Positions 23,459-32,387 of a stretch of 37,702 bases of DNA are shown here, piece after piece. The stretch's first letter is position 1. Every line of letters begins with the position of its first letter. The position numbers and the translations under genes are program-made. This stretch comes from Bradyrhizobium sp. AT1. Its GTDB lineage: Bacteria; Pseudomonadota; Alphaproteobacteria; Rhizobiales; Xanthobacteraceae. The notes below the pieces were generated by a model, which had not been told where the DNA came from, ran no database searches, and saw only the letters and a program-made list of their open reading frames with translations. The DNA lies in contig NZ_JXDL01000001.1 in NCBI RefSeq assembly GCF_001590795.1, forward strand, positions 5,769,981-5,807,682. Direction: 5' to 3'.

Positions 23459-24166
23459 ATGAAGCCCACTGTCATCTGTCTGATGCATTCCAGCCTCGAC
23501 GGCCGCACCCACCCGAGCCGCTGGCGTCCGAAGGGAGCGGGGACGGACTGGTTCGAGAAGATCCATGACGAGCTCGGCGGCGATGCCTGGGTGATCGGCC
23601 GCGTCACCGGATCGGAGTTCGCCAAGGGCCATCCCTATCCCGCGACAAATGAGAAGTTACCGCGCGAAAATTGGTTGGCGCGGCGCGATGCCAAGACCTA
23701 CGGCGTCGTGCTCGATGCGCAGGGCAAGATCGGCTGGGGCCGCTCTGACATCGGTGGCGACCCGATCGTCGTGGTGCTGACCGAGAGCGTGCCGGACTCG
23801 CATCTCGCCGGGCTCCGGGGCGAGGGCGTGTCCTATATCTTCGCCGGCAAGTCCGAGATCGACCTGGCGCTGACGCTGGACATCCTCAACCGCGAGCTAG
23901 GGGTGAAGCGCCTGCTGGTGGAGGGCGGCGGCGTCGCCAATGGCGCGTTCCTGCGCGCCGGCCTGATCGACGAGTTCAACCTGATCCTCAGCCCCGCGAT
24001 CGACGGCGCAACGGGCGCGCCCTTCGTGTTCTCGTCGACCGAAGCGGACAGCGACAAGCGCGCGCCGATCGCGGCGATGACGCTGGAGAGCACGCGGGAT
24101 CTCGGCGGCGGCGTCCTGCTACTGCGTTATCTCATCAAGAACGATCCGCCAGCCGCGAGCCGGTAA
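23459..24166 (+). CDS. RibD C-terminal / dihydrofolate reductase-like protein
   Basis: A 235-residue protein of the RibD C-terminal (riboflavin-specific reductase) fold, NADPH-dependent. Diagnostic features are MHSSLDGRTH near residues 9-18 (family MxxSLDGK), the GDAWVIGRVTG region near 41-51 and LLVEGGGVANGAFLRAGLIDE near 154-174, matching the EGG(x)xL cofactor loop. Without the deaminase half it cannot do both RibD reactions, and stand-alone members often reduce other small carbonyls or pterins, so the substrate is open. ATG at 23459 has a GGAGA box. Co-directional with the barrel protein upstream and the amine oxidase 9 nt downstream. Confidence 0.9.
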   Translation: MKPTVICLMHSSLDGRTHPSRWRPKGAGTDWFEKIHDELGGDAWVIGRVTGSEFAKGHPYPATNEKLPRENWLARRDAKTYGVVLDAQGKIGWGRSDIGGDPIVVVLTESVPDSHLAGLRGEGVSYIFAGKSEIDLALTLDILNRELGVKRLLVEGGGVANGAFLRAGLIDEFNLILSPAIDGATGAPFVFSSTEADSDKRAPIAAMTLESTRDLGGGVLLLRYLIKNDPPAASR

Positions 24167-24175
24167 CGCGCAGCC

Positions 24176-25447
24176 ATGTCCGACACAGCGGAGCATATCG
24201 TCATCGTCGGCGCCGGTGCGGCCGGGCTGATGGCGGCGCGCGAGCTGGCGCGGGCGGGCCGGAAGGTGACGCTGCTGGAGGCGCGCACGCGCTGCGGCGG
24301 CCGCATCCATCCGTTGCCGGCTGACGAGTTCGGCTATCCCGCCGCTGGAGGCGCCGAGTTCGTCCATGGCGAGGCGCCGGTGACGCGCGGATTGCTGCGC
24401 GAGGCCGGGCTGTCGCTTCGGGAGATCGCGGGCGAGCAGTGGAGCTTTGACGGGACGACGCTCTCGCGCGACGATCGCGACGATCCGCACGAGGCGGAGC
24501 TTCAGGCCGTGCTGCGGGACTTGAAGGACGATCTCACCGTCGCCGAGTTCCTGCGCCGGCATTTTGCGGGGAATGACTACGCGCCGATGCGCCATTCGAT
24601 CGAGCGGATGGTCGAGGGCTATGACGCGGCGGACCCCGAGCGCGCCTCGACGCTGGCGCTGCGCGAGGAATGGATGGATGGCGGCCACGCGGCGCAGGCG
24701 CGCATCGACGGTGGCTACGGCGGGCTGATCGACTTTCTGGCGGCGGACTGCCGCAGGCACGGCGTCACCATCCATCTCGGCTGTGTGGTGACGGCGATCG
24801 AGGAACGAGATGGTTCGGCGGCTGTGCGTTGCGCTGACGGCGTTGCGTACGGCTGCGACCGCGTGATCCTTACCGTGCCGCTGCCATTGTTGCGCGAGAT
24901 GGCTCTGCCGGCGAGCGCTCGCGCGAAACTAGTCGCCACTGATGACATCGGCTTCGGCAATGTCGTCAAGATCCTGCTGCGCTTCGCGCGGCCATGGTGG
25001 CGCGAGCGAGGGGCGGATCTCGCCGGCATGACCTTCCTGTTGTCAGATCAGACGATCCCGGTGTGGTGGACGCAATATCCGAGCCAGCACGCGGTGCTCA
25101 CCGGCTGGTTCGGCGGCCCGCGCACGGCGGAGCTGGAAGGGCTCGACCCCCAAGGCCTGGTCGAGTCCGGACTCGATTCGCTCGCTGCCATCTTCAAGCT
25201 GTCGCGCGAGGACGTCGCGCGCGAGCTGGTGGCCGCGACAGCGATCAACTGGGCGCACGATCCCTTTGCGCGAGGCGCCTATTCCTGGGCGACGCCGCGG
25301 ACCCGCGCGGCACAGGCGATGCTCGCGCGCGCCGATGGCTTGGTGTTGTTCTCCGGTGAAGCGCTCTATCGCGGCCGCGACATGGGCACGGTGGAAGCGG
25401 CGCTAACGAGCGGGGTGGAGACCGCCGGGATGATCCTGAGGGGATGA
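24176..25447 (+). CDS. FAD-dependent flavin amine oxidase
   Basis: A 423-residue flavoprotein of the monoamine oxidase / polyamine oxidase fold. The FAD motif GAGAAGLMAARELARAG is at 13-29, the acidic strand and second flavin contact LLEARTRCGGRIHPL at 34-48, and a third conserved block, GEALYRGRDMGTVEAALTSG, near the C-terminus. Family members oxidise primary or secondary amines or act as desaturases. No signal peptide, so cytosolic. It lies 9 nt after the RibD-like gene and is the last gene before a perfect terminator. It is distinct from the FAD oxidoreductase at 11373. Confidence 0.92.
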   Translation: MSDTAEHIVIVGAGAAGLMAARELARAGRKVTLLEARTRCGGRIHPLPADEFGYPAAGGAEFVHGEAPVTRGLLREAGLSLREIAGEQWSFDGTTLSRDDRDDPHEAELQAVLRDLKDDLTVAEFLRRHFAGNDYAPMRHSIERMVEGYDAADPERASTLALREEWMDGGHAAQARIDGGYGGLIDFLAADCRRHGVTIHLGCVVTAIEERDGSAAVRCADGVAYGCDRVILTVPLPLLREMALPASARAKLVATDDIGFGNVVKILLRFARPWWRERGADLAGMTFLLSDQTIPVWWTQYPSQHAVLTGWFGGPRTAELEGLDPQGLVESGLDSLAAIFKLSREDVARELVAATAINWAHDPFARGAYSWATPRTRAAQAMLARADGLVLFSGEALYRGRDMGTVEAALTSGVETAGMILRG

Positions 25448-25448
25448 A

Positions 25449-25476
25449 AAAAGGCCCGCATCTCTGCGGGCCTTTT
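25449..25476. terminator. Bidirectional rho-independent terminator
   Basis: AAAAGGCCCGCA and TGCGGGCCTTTT form a perfect 12-bp stem around TCTC. The A/T ends give a T-tract on either strand, so it serves the amine oxidase operon (+) and the convergent His-rich gene (-), which stops at 25480. Confidence 0.92.
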
Positions 25477-25479
25477 GTC

Positions 25480-25797
25480 TCACCAGCGGCCGCCGCCGAA
25501 GCTGAACGTCACGCCCGGACCGCCACCGCCGTAATATCCATACGGCCCGCCGCCGTAATAACCGTGATGCCGCGGGTAGTAGCCGTAGCTGCGGTAGTGC
25601 GGACGGTAGTAGCCGTGATGGTGGTGATGACGGCGCCAATGATGGTGATGGCCGTGGTGCCGGTGCTGCGCGCTGATGTCGGTCGATTGGCCGCCCTGGG
25701 CGCTCTGCTTAGCGCTCGAACTGCCGGCCGCGTTCGCCGCCGATCCGCTGGCAAGCGCCGCAGCTCCGACCGCCATCGCGACAATGAGATATTTCAT
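25480..25797 (-). CDS. Secreted His/Gly/Tyr-rich protein
   Basis: A 105-residue exported protein. A signal peptide (residues 1-23, ending ANA-AG) is followed by a short Ser/Gln-rich stretch. The rest is low complexity: HRHHGHHHHWRRHHHHHGYY near 45-64, then GYYPRHHGYYGGGPYGYYGG. Such proteins are common in Bradyrhizobium and may bind metal ions in the periplasm or at the surface; that is inference from composition. ATG at 25797, ending at the shared terminator. Confidence 0.82.
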   Translation of the reverse strand: MKYLIVAMAVGAAALASGSAANAAGSSSAKQSAQGGQSTDISAQHRHHGHHHHWRRHHHHHGYYRPHYRSYGYYPRHHGYYGGGPYGYYGGGGPGVTFSFGGGRW

Positions 25798-25960
25798 GTC
25801 ATCACTCCAGTTGAATGTCGTGAGACAACAGATGGGCGTCGGCTGCGTTCCGGGAAGTGCGGGCGTCGAAACGACGCAGTGCGCGGCGCTTGATCCGCGC
25901 CCGAGCGTGCGCGTCGTGAGATCTATTGTCGCATCGATCGCGTCGATCGCATTGCTGCCA

Positions 25961-26527
25961 TTACTTGGCCGCGAATGACGCGATCACGTCGTCGCTGGTA
26001 ACGATGTGGGCGAACTCGCCATTGAGGTTCGACAGCGTCATCGCATGGATCTCCTCGGCGGTGTGCTTATCGCCGTCCGGGCCGATGCGGTCGAACGTCC
26101 ATGTCGCATCGCGCACCAGGCGCGCGTCGAAGCCGAGATTGCCGGCCATCCGCGTCGTCGTCTCCACGCAATGATTGGTGGTGGCGCCGCAGATCACGAG
26201 TGTGCCGATGCCGGCCGCGCGCAGGCGCTGTTCCAGGTCGGTGTCGATGAAGGCGCTGTTGACGCGCTTGACGATGACCGTCTCGCCGGGCTGCTCGCGC
26301 GCCTCGTCCTTGACGGCATAGCCGGAGCTTTGAGGCAGGAACGACGAGTTCGGGTTCGTGCCCTCGTGGCGGATGTGATAGATCGGCGCGCGGTGCGCCC
26401 TGAACGTCGTCAGCAGATCAGCGATCCGCGCCACCGCGTCCGGATTGTTGCGTCGCTTTCCCGCCGCCTCCCATTCGTCGAATGCACGCTGGACGTCAAT
26501 GACGATGAGGGCGGGAAGGTGGGGCAT
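25961..26527 (-). CDS. Isochorismatase-family cysteine hydrolase
   Basis: A 188-residue hydrolase of the isochorismatase-like fold. The catalytic Asp is in IVIDVQRAF (Asp11). The catalytic Lys is in VIVKRVNSAFIDTDL, and the nucleophile Cys in VICGATTNHCVETTTR, the CxxTxxHCV(E/D) signature. Related enzymes act on nicotinamide, ureidoacrylate, carbamoylsarcosine or isochorismate; none can be chosen from sequence. ATG at 26527 gives family length; an open frame up to 26749 runs through a repeat element and was rejected. Confidence 0.93.
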   Translation of the reverse strand: MPHLPALIVIDVQRAFDEWEAAGKRRNNPDAVARIADLLTTFRAHRAPIYHIRHEGTNPNSSFLPQSSGYAVKDEAREQPGETVIVKRVNSAFIDTDLEQRLRAAGIGTLVICGATTNHCVETTTRMAGNLGFDARLVRDATWTFDRIGPDGDKHTAEEIHAMTLSNLNGEFAHIVTSDDVIASFAAK

Positions 26528-26852
26528 GATCGGGTCTTTCGCGCATGGTGTTGAAGCGAATATGCGAGGCGACGGGGACCGCGCGCAATGCCGATCTTCC
26601 CTCGATTTGCGACGTGTTGCCCCGGACGCAGCGCAGCGTCTCTTTGACGGTGCGCTGCAGAGCCGGGCCACCTTGCTGGGGAGCTCTCGGCGGCATGGGT
26701 CCCCGCTCTGCGGAGCAGCGCTACGCGCTGCACCGCGTCGGGGACACAAGGGTGGGTGCGGCCGCCTTGCTGAGGATCAAAGCGGCGGGGACTGGCCGGC
26801 CTAGGGTCGAGGCGCCAAATTGTTGGGAATCGACGAGATGCGAGAGAACGCC
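26528..26852. other. Intergenic region containing a repeat element
   Basis: 325 nt between divergent genes, mostly taken up by the imperfect palindrome at 26617-26748. No other gene or clear promoter pair was seen. Confidence 0.55.
26617..26748. repeat. Imperfect palindromic intergenic repeat
   Basis: Outer arms CCCCGGACGC (26620-26629) and GCGTCGGGG (26735-26743) pair with one base missing. Inner arms GCAGAGCCGGG (26657-26667) and CCCCGCTCTGC (26701-26711) pair with one mismatch. It resembles a long intergenic repeat I associate with Bradyrhizobium chromosomes. Confidence 0.65.
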
Positions 26853-28700
26853 ATGCCGGGACAGGCGAGTCAACCAGACGGTCTTGCCGACATCAAGACG
26901 CTGCCGGAGCTGCTGCGCTGGCGCGTCAAGGCGACGCCGGCGGCGGAGGCCTATCGCCATTTCGATAGGGCCGCGCAGCGCTGGGTCAGCCAATCCTGGC
27001 GCGAGATCGATGCGGCATTCGAGCTGTGGCGGCGGGCGCTCGCCGCGGAGAATTTCGCGTCCGGCGAGCGCATCGCGATCCTATTGCCGAACGGCATTGC
27101 GCATATCGCGATGGACCAGGCGGCGCTGTCGCGCGGCCTCGTGCCGGTGCCGATGCATGCCGTCGACAATCCCGACAGCATCGCCTACGTCCTCGTCGAT
27201 TCCGGCGCGCTGCTGCTGTTCGTCGACACGCTGGAGCGCTGGCAGGCGATCGTGGCGACCGGCCAACCGCTCGATCATCTCAAGCGCGTCGTCTGCGCCG
27301 ATGCAGGCGGGCTCATCACGCCGGATGCGCGCATCGTCGGGCTCGACCACTGGCTCGCACAAGCCCCCGGTGCGACCGCGCCGCTGCCTGATGTCGCTGT
27401 GCAGCCGGATGACCTCGCCGCCATCGTCTACACCTCGGGCACGACAGGGCGGCCGAAGGGGGTGATGCTGTCGCATGGCAACGTCGTCGCCAATGTGAAG
27501 GCGATCGCGCAGCGCATCAAAGCCGAGCCGCACGACGTCTTCCTGTCCTTCCTGCCGCTTTCGCACACTTTCGAACGCACCGGCGGCTATTACTATCCGA
27601 TCGCCGCCGGCGCCTGTGTCGCCTATGCGCGCTCGGTGCCGCAGCTTTCAGAGGATCTGAAGCATGTGCGGCCGACGGTGCTGGTCTCGGTGCCGCGGAT
27701 CTACGAGCGCGTTTACGCGCTGATCATGCAACATCGGGCGGCCGCCGGTTGGATCGAACGCACGCTGCTCGACCTCACCATCGCCGTCGGCGGGCGGCGC
27801 TTCGACGCGCGGCAGCAGCATCGCGCGCCGTCGCCGCTGGACCGGCTGCTCTGGCCGCTGCTCAAGCGCCTCGTCGCCGACAAGGTGCTGGCGCAGCTCG
27901 GCGGCCGGCTGCGCGTTGCCGTCTCCGGCGGAGCGCCGATCGCGGAGCCCGTGATTCGCCTGTTTCTCGCACTCGGGCTCGACGTGCTGCAGGGCTACGG
28001 CATGACCGAGACCTCGCCGGTGGTCTCCGTCAACACCGTCGAGGACAACGATCCGCACTCGGTCGGCCACGTCCTCGACGGCATCGAGGTCAGGCTGGGC
28101 GAGAATGACGAATTGCTGGTGCGCGGGCCGAGCGTGATGCTCGGCTATTGGCACAAGCCGGACGAGACGCGCCGCGTCAAGGACGCCGACGGCTGGCTGC
28201 ATACCGGTGACCAGGCCCGCATCGAGAACGGGCGCATCACCATCACCGGCCGCATCAAGGACATCCTGGTCACCTCGACCGGCGAGAAGATCGCGCCGGT
28301 CGATCTGGAGACCGCGATCCTCGCCGATCCCTTGTTCGAGCAGGCACTGGTGGTGGGCGAACAGCGGCCGTTCCTCGCCGCGCTGGTCGTGCTGAATGCC
28401 AAAGCCTGGGTGGCGGAGACGGAAAGGCTGGCTGCCGGCGGCCAGCAAGGCGGCGCCGCGGAGCGGGCGGCTCTGCTGGCGCGAATTGCGGCGGCCGTGA
28501 AGGCCTATCCGTCCTATGCAACGCCGCGCGCGGTGTGGTGGACGCTGGATCCGTGGACGATTGCCGCGGGCCTGCTCACGCCGACGCTGAAGAACAAGCG
28601 GCCGGCGCTGGAACGCCGCTTCGCGGACGAGATCGAACACATCTATGCGAAAAAGGCGAATGTTTCGGCGCCCCCGCCGAGAGCGCTCACATCCTCTTGA
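26853..28700 (+). CDS. Long-chain fatty acyl-CoA synthetase
   Basis: A 615-residue AMP-forming ligase (COG1022-type), which activates long-chain fatty acids to acyl-CoA. The P-loop YTSGTTGRPKG is at about 193-203, GYGMTETSP near the middle, and the hinge and A10-type region TGDQARIENGRITITGR with DILVTSTGEKIAP in the C-terminal part. An alternative ATG at 26838 would add five residues; 26853 has a GAGA stretch 7-8 nt upstream, so neither start is certain. Oleate hydratase follows 96 nt downstream, so the pair probably handles exogenous unsaturated fatty acids. Confidence 0.93.
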   Translation: MPGQASQPDGLADIKTLPELLRWRVKATPAAEAYRHFDRAAQRWVSQSWREIDAAFELWRRALAAENFASGERIAILLPNGIAHIAMDQAALSRGLVPVPMHAVDNPDSIAYVLVDSGALLLFVDTLERWQAIVATGQPLDHLKRVVCADAGGLITPDARIVGLDHWLAQAPGATAPLPDVAVQPDDLAAIVYTSGTTGRPKGVMLSHGNVVANVKAIAQRIKAEPHDVFLSFLPLSHTFERTGGYYYPIAAGACVAYARSVPQLSEDLKHVRPTVLVSVPRIYERVYALIMQHRAAAGWIERTLLDLTIAVGGRRFDARQQHRAPSPLDRLLWPLLKRLVADKVLAQLGGRLRVAVSGGAPIAEPVIRLFLALGLDVLQGYGMTETSPVVSVNTVEDNDPHSVGHVLDGIEVRLGENDELLVRGPSVMLGYWHKPDETRRVKDADGWLHTGDQARIENGRITITGRIKDILVTSTGEKIAPVDLETAILADPLFEQALVVGEQRPFLAALVVLNAKAWVAETERLAAGGQQGGAAERAALLARIAAAVKAYPSYATPRAVWWTLDPWTIAAGLLTPTLKNKRPALERRFADEIEHIYAKKANVSAPPPRALTSS

Positions 28701-28796
28701 ACGCCGCTTGGGCCGCGCTTGATCCAGCGCAACTTCGATCGCTGCCTCCGCATGCAATGTCGCCCGCGACAATTCTTACGGCAATCGAGGCAAGTC

Positions 28797-30356
28797 ATGA
28801 AGGCGTATTTCATCGGCGGCGGCATTGGATCGCTCGCGGGCGCGGCGTTCCTGATCCGCGACGCGCAGCAGGCGGGGCGTGACATCGTGATCTACGAGGC
28901 GCAGCCGCTGGTCGGCGGCAGCCTCGACGGTGCGCTGCTCGCGAACGGCGCCTATTCGCTACGCGGCGGCCGCATGCTGACCACCGACCATTACGAATGC
29001 ACCTGGGATCTGCTCTCCAGCATCCCCTCGCTCGAGCATCCCGGCCTCAGCGTGCGCGAGGAGACCATCGCGTTCAATATCGAGAACCCCGCGCATTCGC
29101 AGGCAAGGCTGGTCGACCGCAACCGCTTCAAGGTCGACGTCTCGCATATGGGTTTTTCCGCGCGCGACCGGCTGGAGCTGCTGCGGCTCACCGAGGCCTC
29201 GGAGGAGACGCTCGGCAACAGCCGCATCACCGACTGGCTCTCGCCGAAATTCTTCGAGTCCAATTTCTGGTACATGTGGCAGACCACCTTCGCGTTCCAG
29301 CCCTGGCACAGCGCGGTCGAGCTGAAGCGCTATCTGCACCGCTTCATGAGCGAGTTTCCACGCATCGAGACGCTCGCGGGCGTCAAGCGCACCGTCTACA
29401 ATCAATATGACGCGATCGTGCAGCCGCTCGCCGACTGGCTGAAGCGGCAGGGCGTGCAGTTCGTGCGTGGCACGCGCGTGACCGACATGGCGATCGAGAG
29501 CGAGGACGGACGCTTGCGGGCGCGCCAGCTCGTGCTCGATCGCGACGGCCGCGTTGCCAATGTCCGGCTCGAGGACGGCGACCTCGTGTTCTTCCAGAAC
29601 GGTTCGATGACGGACGCCTCGAGCCTGGGTACCATGACCGAGCCGCCGCCGCGTCTGACCAAGGCCGAGAGCCAGGGCTGGGCGCTGTGGGAGACCATCG
29701 CGCAAGGTCGTCCCGAATTCGGCAATCCCGCCGCCTTCAACACCTCGATCCCCGAATCCTATTGGCTGTCCTTCACCGTCACTTGCCGCGATCCGCAGTT
29801 CTTCGACCGGATGGAGGCGTTCTCCGGCAACAGGGCCGGCACCGGCGGCCTCGTCACGTTCAAGGATTCCAACTGGCTGATGTCGGTCGTGCTCTATCAC
29901 CAGCCGCATTTCTCCGGCCAGCCGAAGAACGTGCAGGTGTTCTGGGGCTATGCGCTGCATCCCGACCGCGTCGGCAATTTCGTCGCCAAGCCGATGTCCG
30001 AATGCGGCGGCGCGGATATTTTGAAGGAGCTGTGCGGCCACCTGAATTTCGATGCGAGCGTGTTCGACGACGCGATCTGCATCCCCTGTCGTATGCCCTA
30101 CATCACCAGCATGTTCATGCCGCGCAATTGGGCCGACCGGCCGCTGCCGGTGCCGAAGAACTCGGTCAACCTCGCCTTCGTCAGCCAGTTCGTCGAAATC
30201 CCGGACGATGTCGTGTTCACCGTCGAATATTCGGTGCGTGCGGCGCAAATGGCGGTCTATCAGCTCATGAAGGTCGATCGCCCGGTGCCGCCGGTGACGC
30301 GGCACGACAAATCTCTCGCGGTGATCTTCGCAACGCTGGAGAAGGCGTTCGCGTGA
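28797..30356 (+). CDS. ohyA: Oleate hydratase
   Basis: A 519-residue FAD enzyme of the MCRA/oleate hydratase family, adding water across the 9,10 double bond of oleate to form 10-hydroxystearate. It has the N-terminal FAD motif GGGIGSLAGAAFLIRD near 7-22, the YEAQPLVGGSLDG strand, and the family's GGRMLTTDHYECTWDLL region near 60-76. A C-terminal helix-rich domain includes FTVEYSVRAAQMAVYQLM. ATG at 28797 has a GAGG box 7 nt upstream; the frame extends to 28719 without a good start. Length fits the shorter OhyA subfamily. Likely role: detoxification or remodelling of unsaturated fatty acids with the acyl-CoA synthetase upstream. Confidence 0.94.
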   Translation: MKAYFIGGGIGSLAGAAFLIRDAQQAGRDIVIYEAQPLVGGSLDGALLANGAYSLRGGRMLTTDHYECTWDLLSSIPSLEHPGLSVREETIAFNIENPAHSQARLVDRNRFKVDVSHMGFSARDRLELLRLTEASEETLGNSRITDWLSPKFFESNFWYMWQTTFAFQPWHSAVELKRYLHRFMSEFPRIETLAGVKRTVYNQYDAIVQPLADWLKRQGVQFVRGTRVTDMAIESEDGRLRARQLVLDRDGRVANVRLEDGDLVFFQNGSMTDASSLGTMTEPPPRLTKAESQGWALWETIAQGRPEFGNPAAFNTSIPESYWLSFTVTCRDPQFFDRMEAFSGNRAGTGGLVTFKDSNWLMSVVLYHQPHFSGQPKNVQVFWGYALHPDRVGNFVAKPMSECGGADILKELCGHLNFDASVFDDAICIPCRMPYITSMFMPRNWADRPLPVPKNSVNLAFVSQFVEIPDDVVFTVEYSVRAAQMAVYQLMKVDRPVPPVTRHDKSLAVIFATLEKAFA

Positions 30357-30390
30357 TCGCGGCACGGCGTCGTTGTAGAAGCGATACCTT

Positions 30391-32241
30391 TTATCGCGGC
30401 GCTGCCAGCGGCAGGCTGACGTGGAAGACGGCGCCCCCTGACGGCGCGTTCTCGGCCCAGATACGTCCGCCGTGCGCCTCGACGATGGTATGCGCGATCG
30501 AAAGGCCTATGCCCATGCCCTGGGCCTTGGTCGTGAAGAACGGCTTGAAGATCTCGGTCGCCCTTTCCGCGAGGATACCGTCACCGGTATCGGCGATCGA
30601 GACGAGGGCCTGATTGCCGTCAGCGAGGCCGGTTCGGCCGATGACACGGCGCCGCTTGTCCGGAAGATGCGCCACGGCATCTATGCCATTCACGACGAGA
30701 TTCAGAATGGCCTGCTGGAGCTGGATATTGTCGGCCTTGACGCGGATTTCCGCGGCTGAGGGCTCCGTCACGAGCTCGACATCGTGCGTCAGTGCCTGCA
30801 CTGAGAGAAATCGAAACACCTCGCCGACCATCGTGTTGAGGTCGAGTTCGCGCCGTTCGGTGGGCTCCCGCTTCAAGAATGCGCGCAGCCGCCTGATGAC
30901 CTCGGCTGCCCGCTGATCGTCCCTGCAAATGTGGTCCAATATGTCCCTGACCTCGTCGAGGTCGGGCGCCGGGCTCAGCAAGATCTGCTGGGCCGACTCG
31001 GCATTAATCAGGATGGCGGCGAGCGGCTGGTTCAGCTCGTGGGCGAGCGAGACCGACATCTCGCCAGCGGTTGCGCGGCGATTCATGTGGGCGAGCTCCG
31101 ACATGCGCTGACGCGCCTCGACCTCGGCCACGAAGCGCAAGCGGCGCTCGCGCAGCAGGATGGCGATCATCAACGCCTGAAGCAGAACGACGCTCGCGAC
31201 GATGGTGGCGTGCCAGTGATACTGCTCCCAGAAGGTCTGCTGACGGAAACGGATCTCGCTGCCGGAGGGCAGATTGGCTTCGTCCACGTTCCAGCGTCTC
31301 AGCTCCCGCCAATCGAAGATTGGCTTCACGTTGTCTCCGCCGAAGGGGACGATGCTCGACGGTGCTTCGCCGTCGAGGATCCGCATGGCCACTTCGCCGG
31401 CTTCCCGTCCGATCATTTCGGGCAGCAGCAGAAATCCGCCCACCCCGGAGCGACCGATGAACGTATCGGACGTGATGATGATGGGGCGGTTGGCCTTTTC
31501 GGCGACGCGCGCGAGCGCCGAGGCCGGGGAATAATAGGTGCCTTCGCCATCGGAATACATCGCCGAGGTCAGGATCGCGGAGCGGGCGGGCAGGGAGCCG
31601 ACGTGATCGCGGACCTCGCGTAGCGTTGCCCCGGACAGATCGGTGACTTCGAGGTCAGGCATGGCGGCCGCGAAATCCTGCTTCCACTGTCCGTATGTCA
31701 GCGGATTCTTCCAGGCCTCGCCGACGAGGACGACACGATTGAGATCAGGAACGACGGCGCGGGCTGCCATCAGCAACTGCGCCGGCCGTATCCGTGCGAA
31801 GACGGCCGTCGTGTCGGGCAGGAAAAGCGCGCGCGTCTCGGGCAGATCGGGCACGAAGCCGTAGACGACCGGCGCGCCTGGCCAGATCTCCTGCTTTCGT
31901 CTCTGAAGAAACTTCGCCGACGCGACGCCGATCGAAACGATGACGTCGATCGGCCGCTGCGCATATTTGGTCCTGAGGTGGCCGACCAGACTCTCTTCGT
32001 AATCCGGCCCCGGGAAGCGGGCGAGATCGAGGCTCTCGCCATAAGTCACAGTGGGGCTCCTCCCGCTCTGCTTCGCGGCGGTGCGGATGCCGGCAAAGAT
32101 CTCGGAATAGAACGGTGAGCGGAAATCGGCGTCTTCCAGCACCAGGATCGAACGCTGCCGCTTGCCGTCGGCCGCGATGCATTCACGCGACAGGCTTGCA
32201 AGCAGGCAGACGATCAGGATGCGCACCAGCCCGGTGATCAT
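30391..32241 (-). CDS. Sensor histidine kinase with ABC_sub_bind sensor
   Basis: A 616-residue membrane kinase. A signal anchor at 1-23 leads to a periplasmic domain at about 30-300 resembling ABC_sub_bind (PF04392) proteins (ILVLEDADFRSPFY and VIVSIGVASAKFL). One transmembrane helix lies at about 346-364. The cytosolic part has the H-box SVSLAHELNQPLAAI with His401, an N-box LQQAILNLVVNGIDA near 508-522, DTGDGI near 551-556 and GMGIGLSIAHTIVEAHGG near 575-592. The kinase core resembles FixL/DctB-type enzymes. ATG at 32241 is chosen; the TTG at 32277 is poor. No response regulator is next to it, so its partner is elsewhere. The bound ligand is unknown. Confidence 0.92.
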   Translation of the reverse strand: MITGLVRILIVCLLASLSRECIAADGKRQRSILVLEDADFRSPFYSEIFAGIRTAAKQSGRSPTVTYGESLDLARFPGPDYEESLVGHLRTKYAQRPIDVIVSIGVASAKFLQRRKQEIWPGAPVVYGFVPDLPETRALFLPDTTAVFARIRPAQLLMAARAVVPDLNRVVLVGEAWKNPLTYGQWKQDFAAAMPDLEVTDLSGATLREVRDHVGSLPARSAILTSAMYSDGEGTYYSPASALARVAEKANRPIIITSDTFIGRSGVGGFLLLPEMIGREAGEVAMRILDGEAPSSIVPFGGDNVKPIFDWRELRRWNVDEANLPSGSEIRFRQQTFWEQYHWHATIVASVVLLQALMIAILLRERRLRFVAEVEARQRMSELAHMNRRATAGEMSVSLAHELNQPLAAILINAESAQQILLSPAPDLDEVRDILDHICRDDQRAAEVIRRLRAFLKREPTERRELDLNTMVGEVFRFLSVQALTHDVELVTEPSAAEIRVKADNIQLQQAILNLVVNGIDAVAHLPDKRRRVIGRTGLADGNQALVSIADTGDGILAERATEIFKPFFTTKAQGMGIGLSIAHTIVEAHGGRIWAENAPSGGAVFHVSLPLAAPR

Positions 32242-32387
32242 ACGCTCTACTGGACCGTCGGCCCGCCCCCATTGCAATCGCGTCTCCTCGATGAGGACGC
32301 GCGCGCGAGCATAACCGGCTGACCTGGAGTTTCAACGGAGCGATGCGCGACGGTTGCGCTATCACGCAAGAGCGGGACGAAGTGCCG

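Noticed and set aside
28959..30365. A 468-codon minus-strand frame over oleate hydratase
   Set aside because: Antisense shadow with His/Arg-rich composition; oleate hydratase motifs are clear on the + strand.
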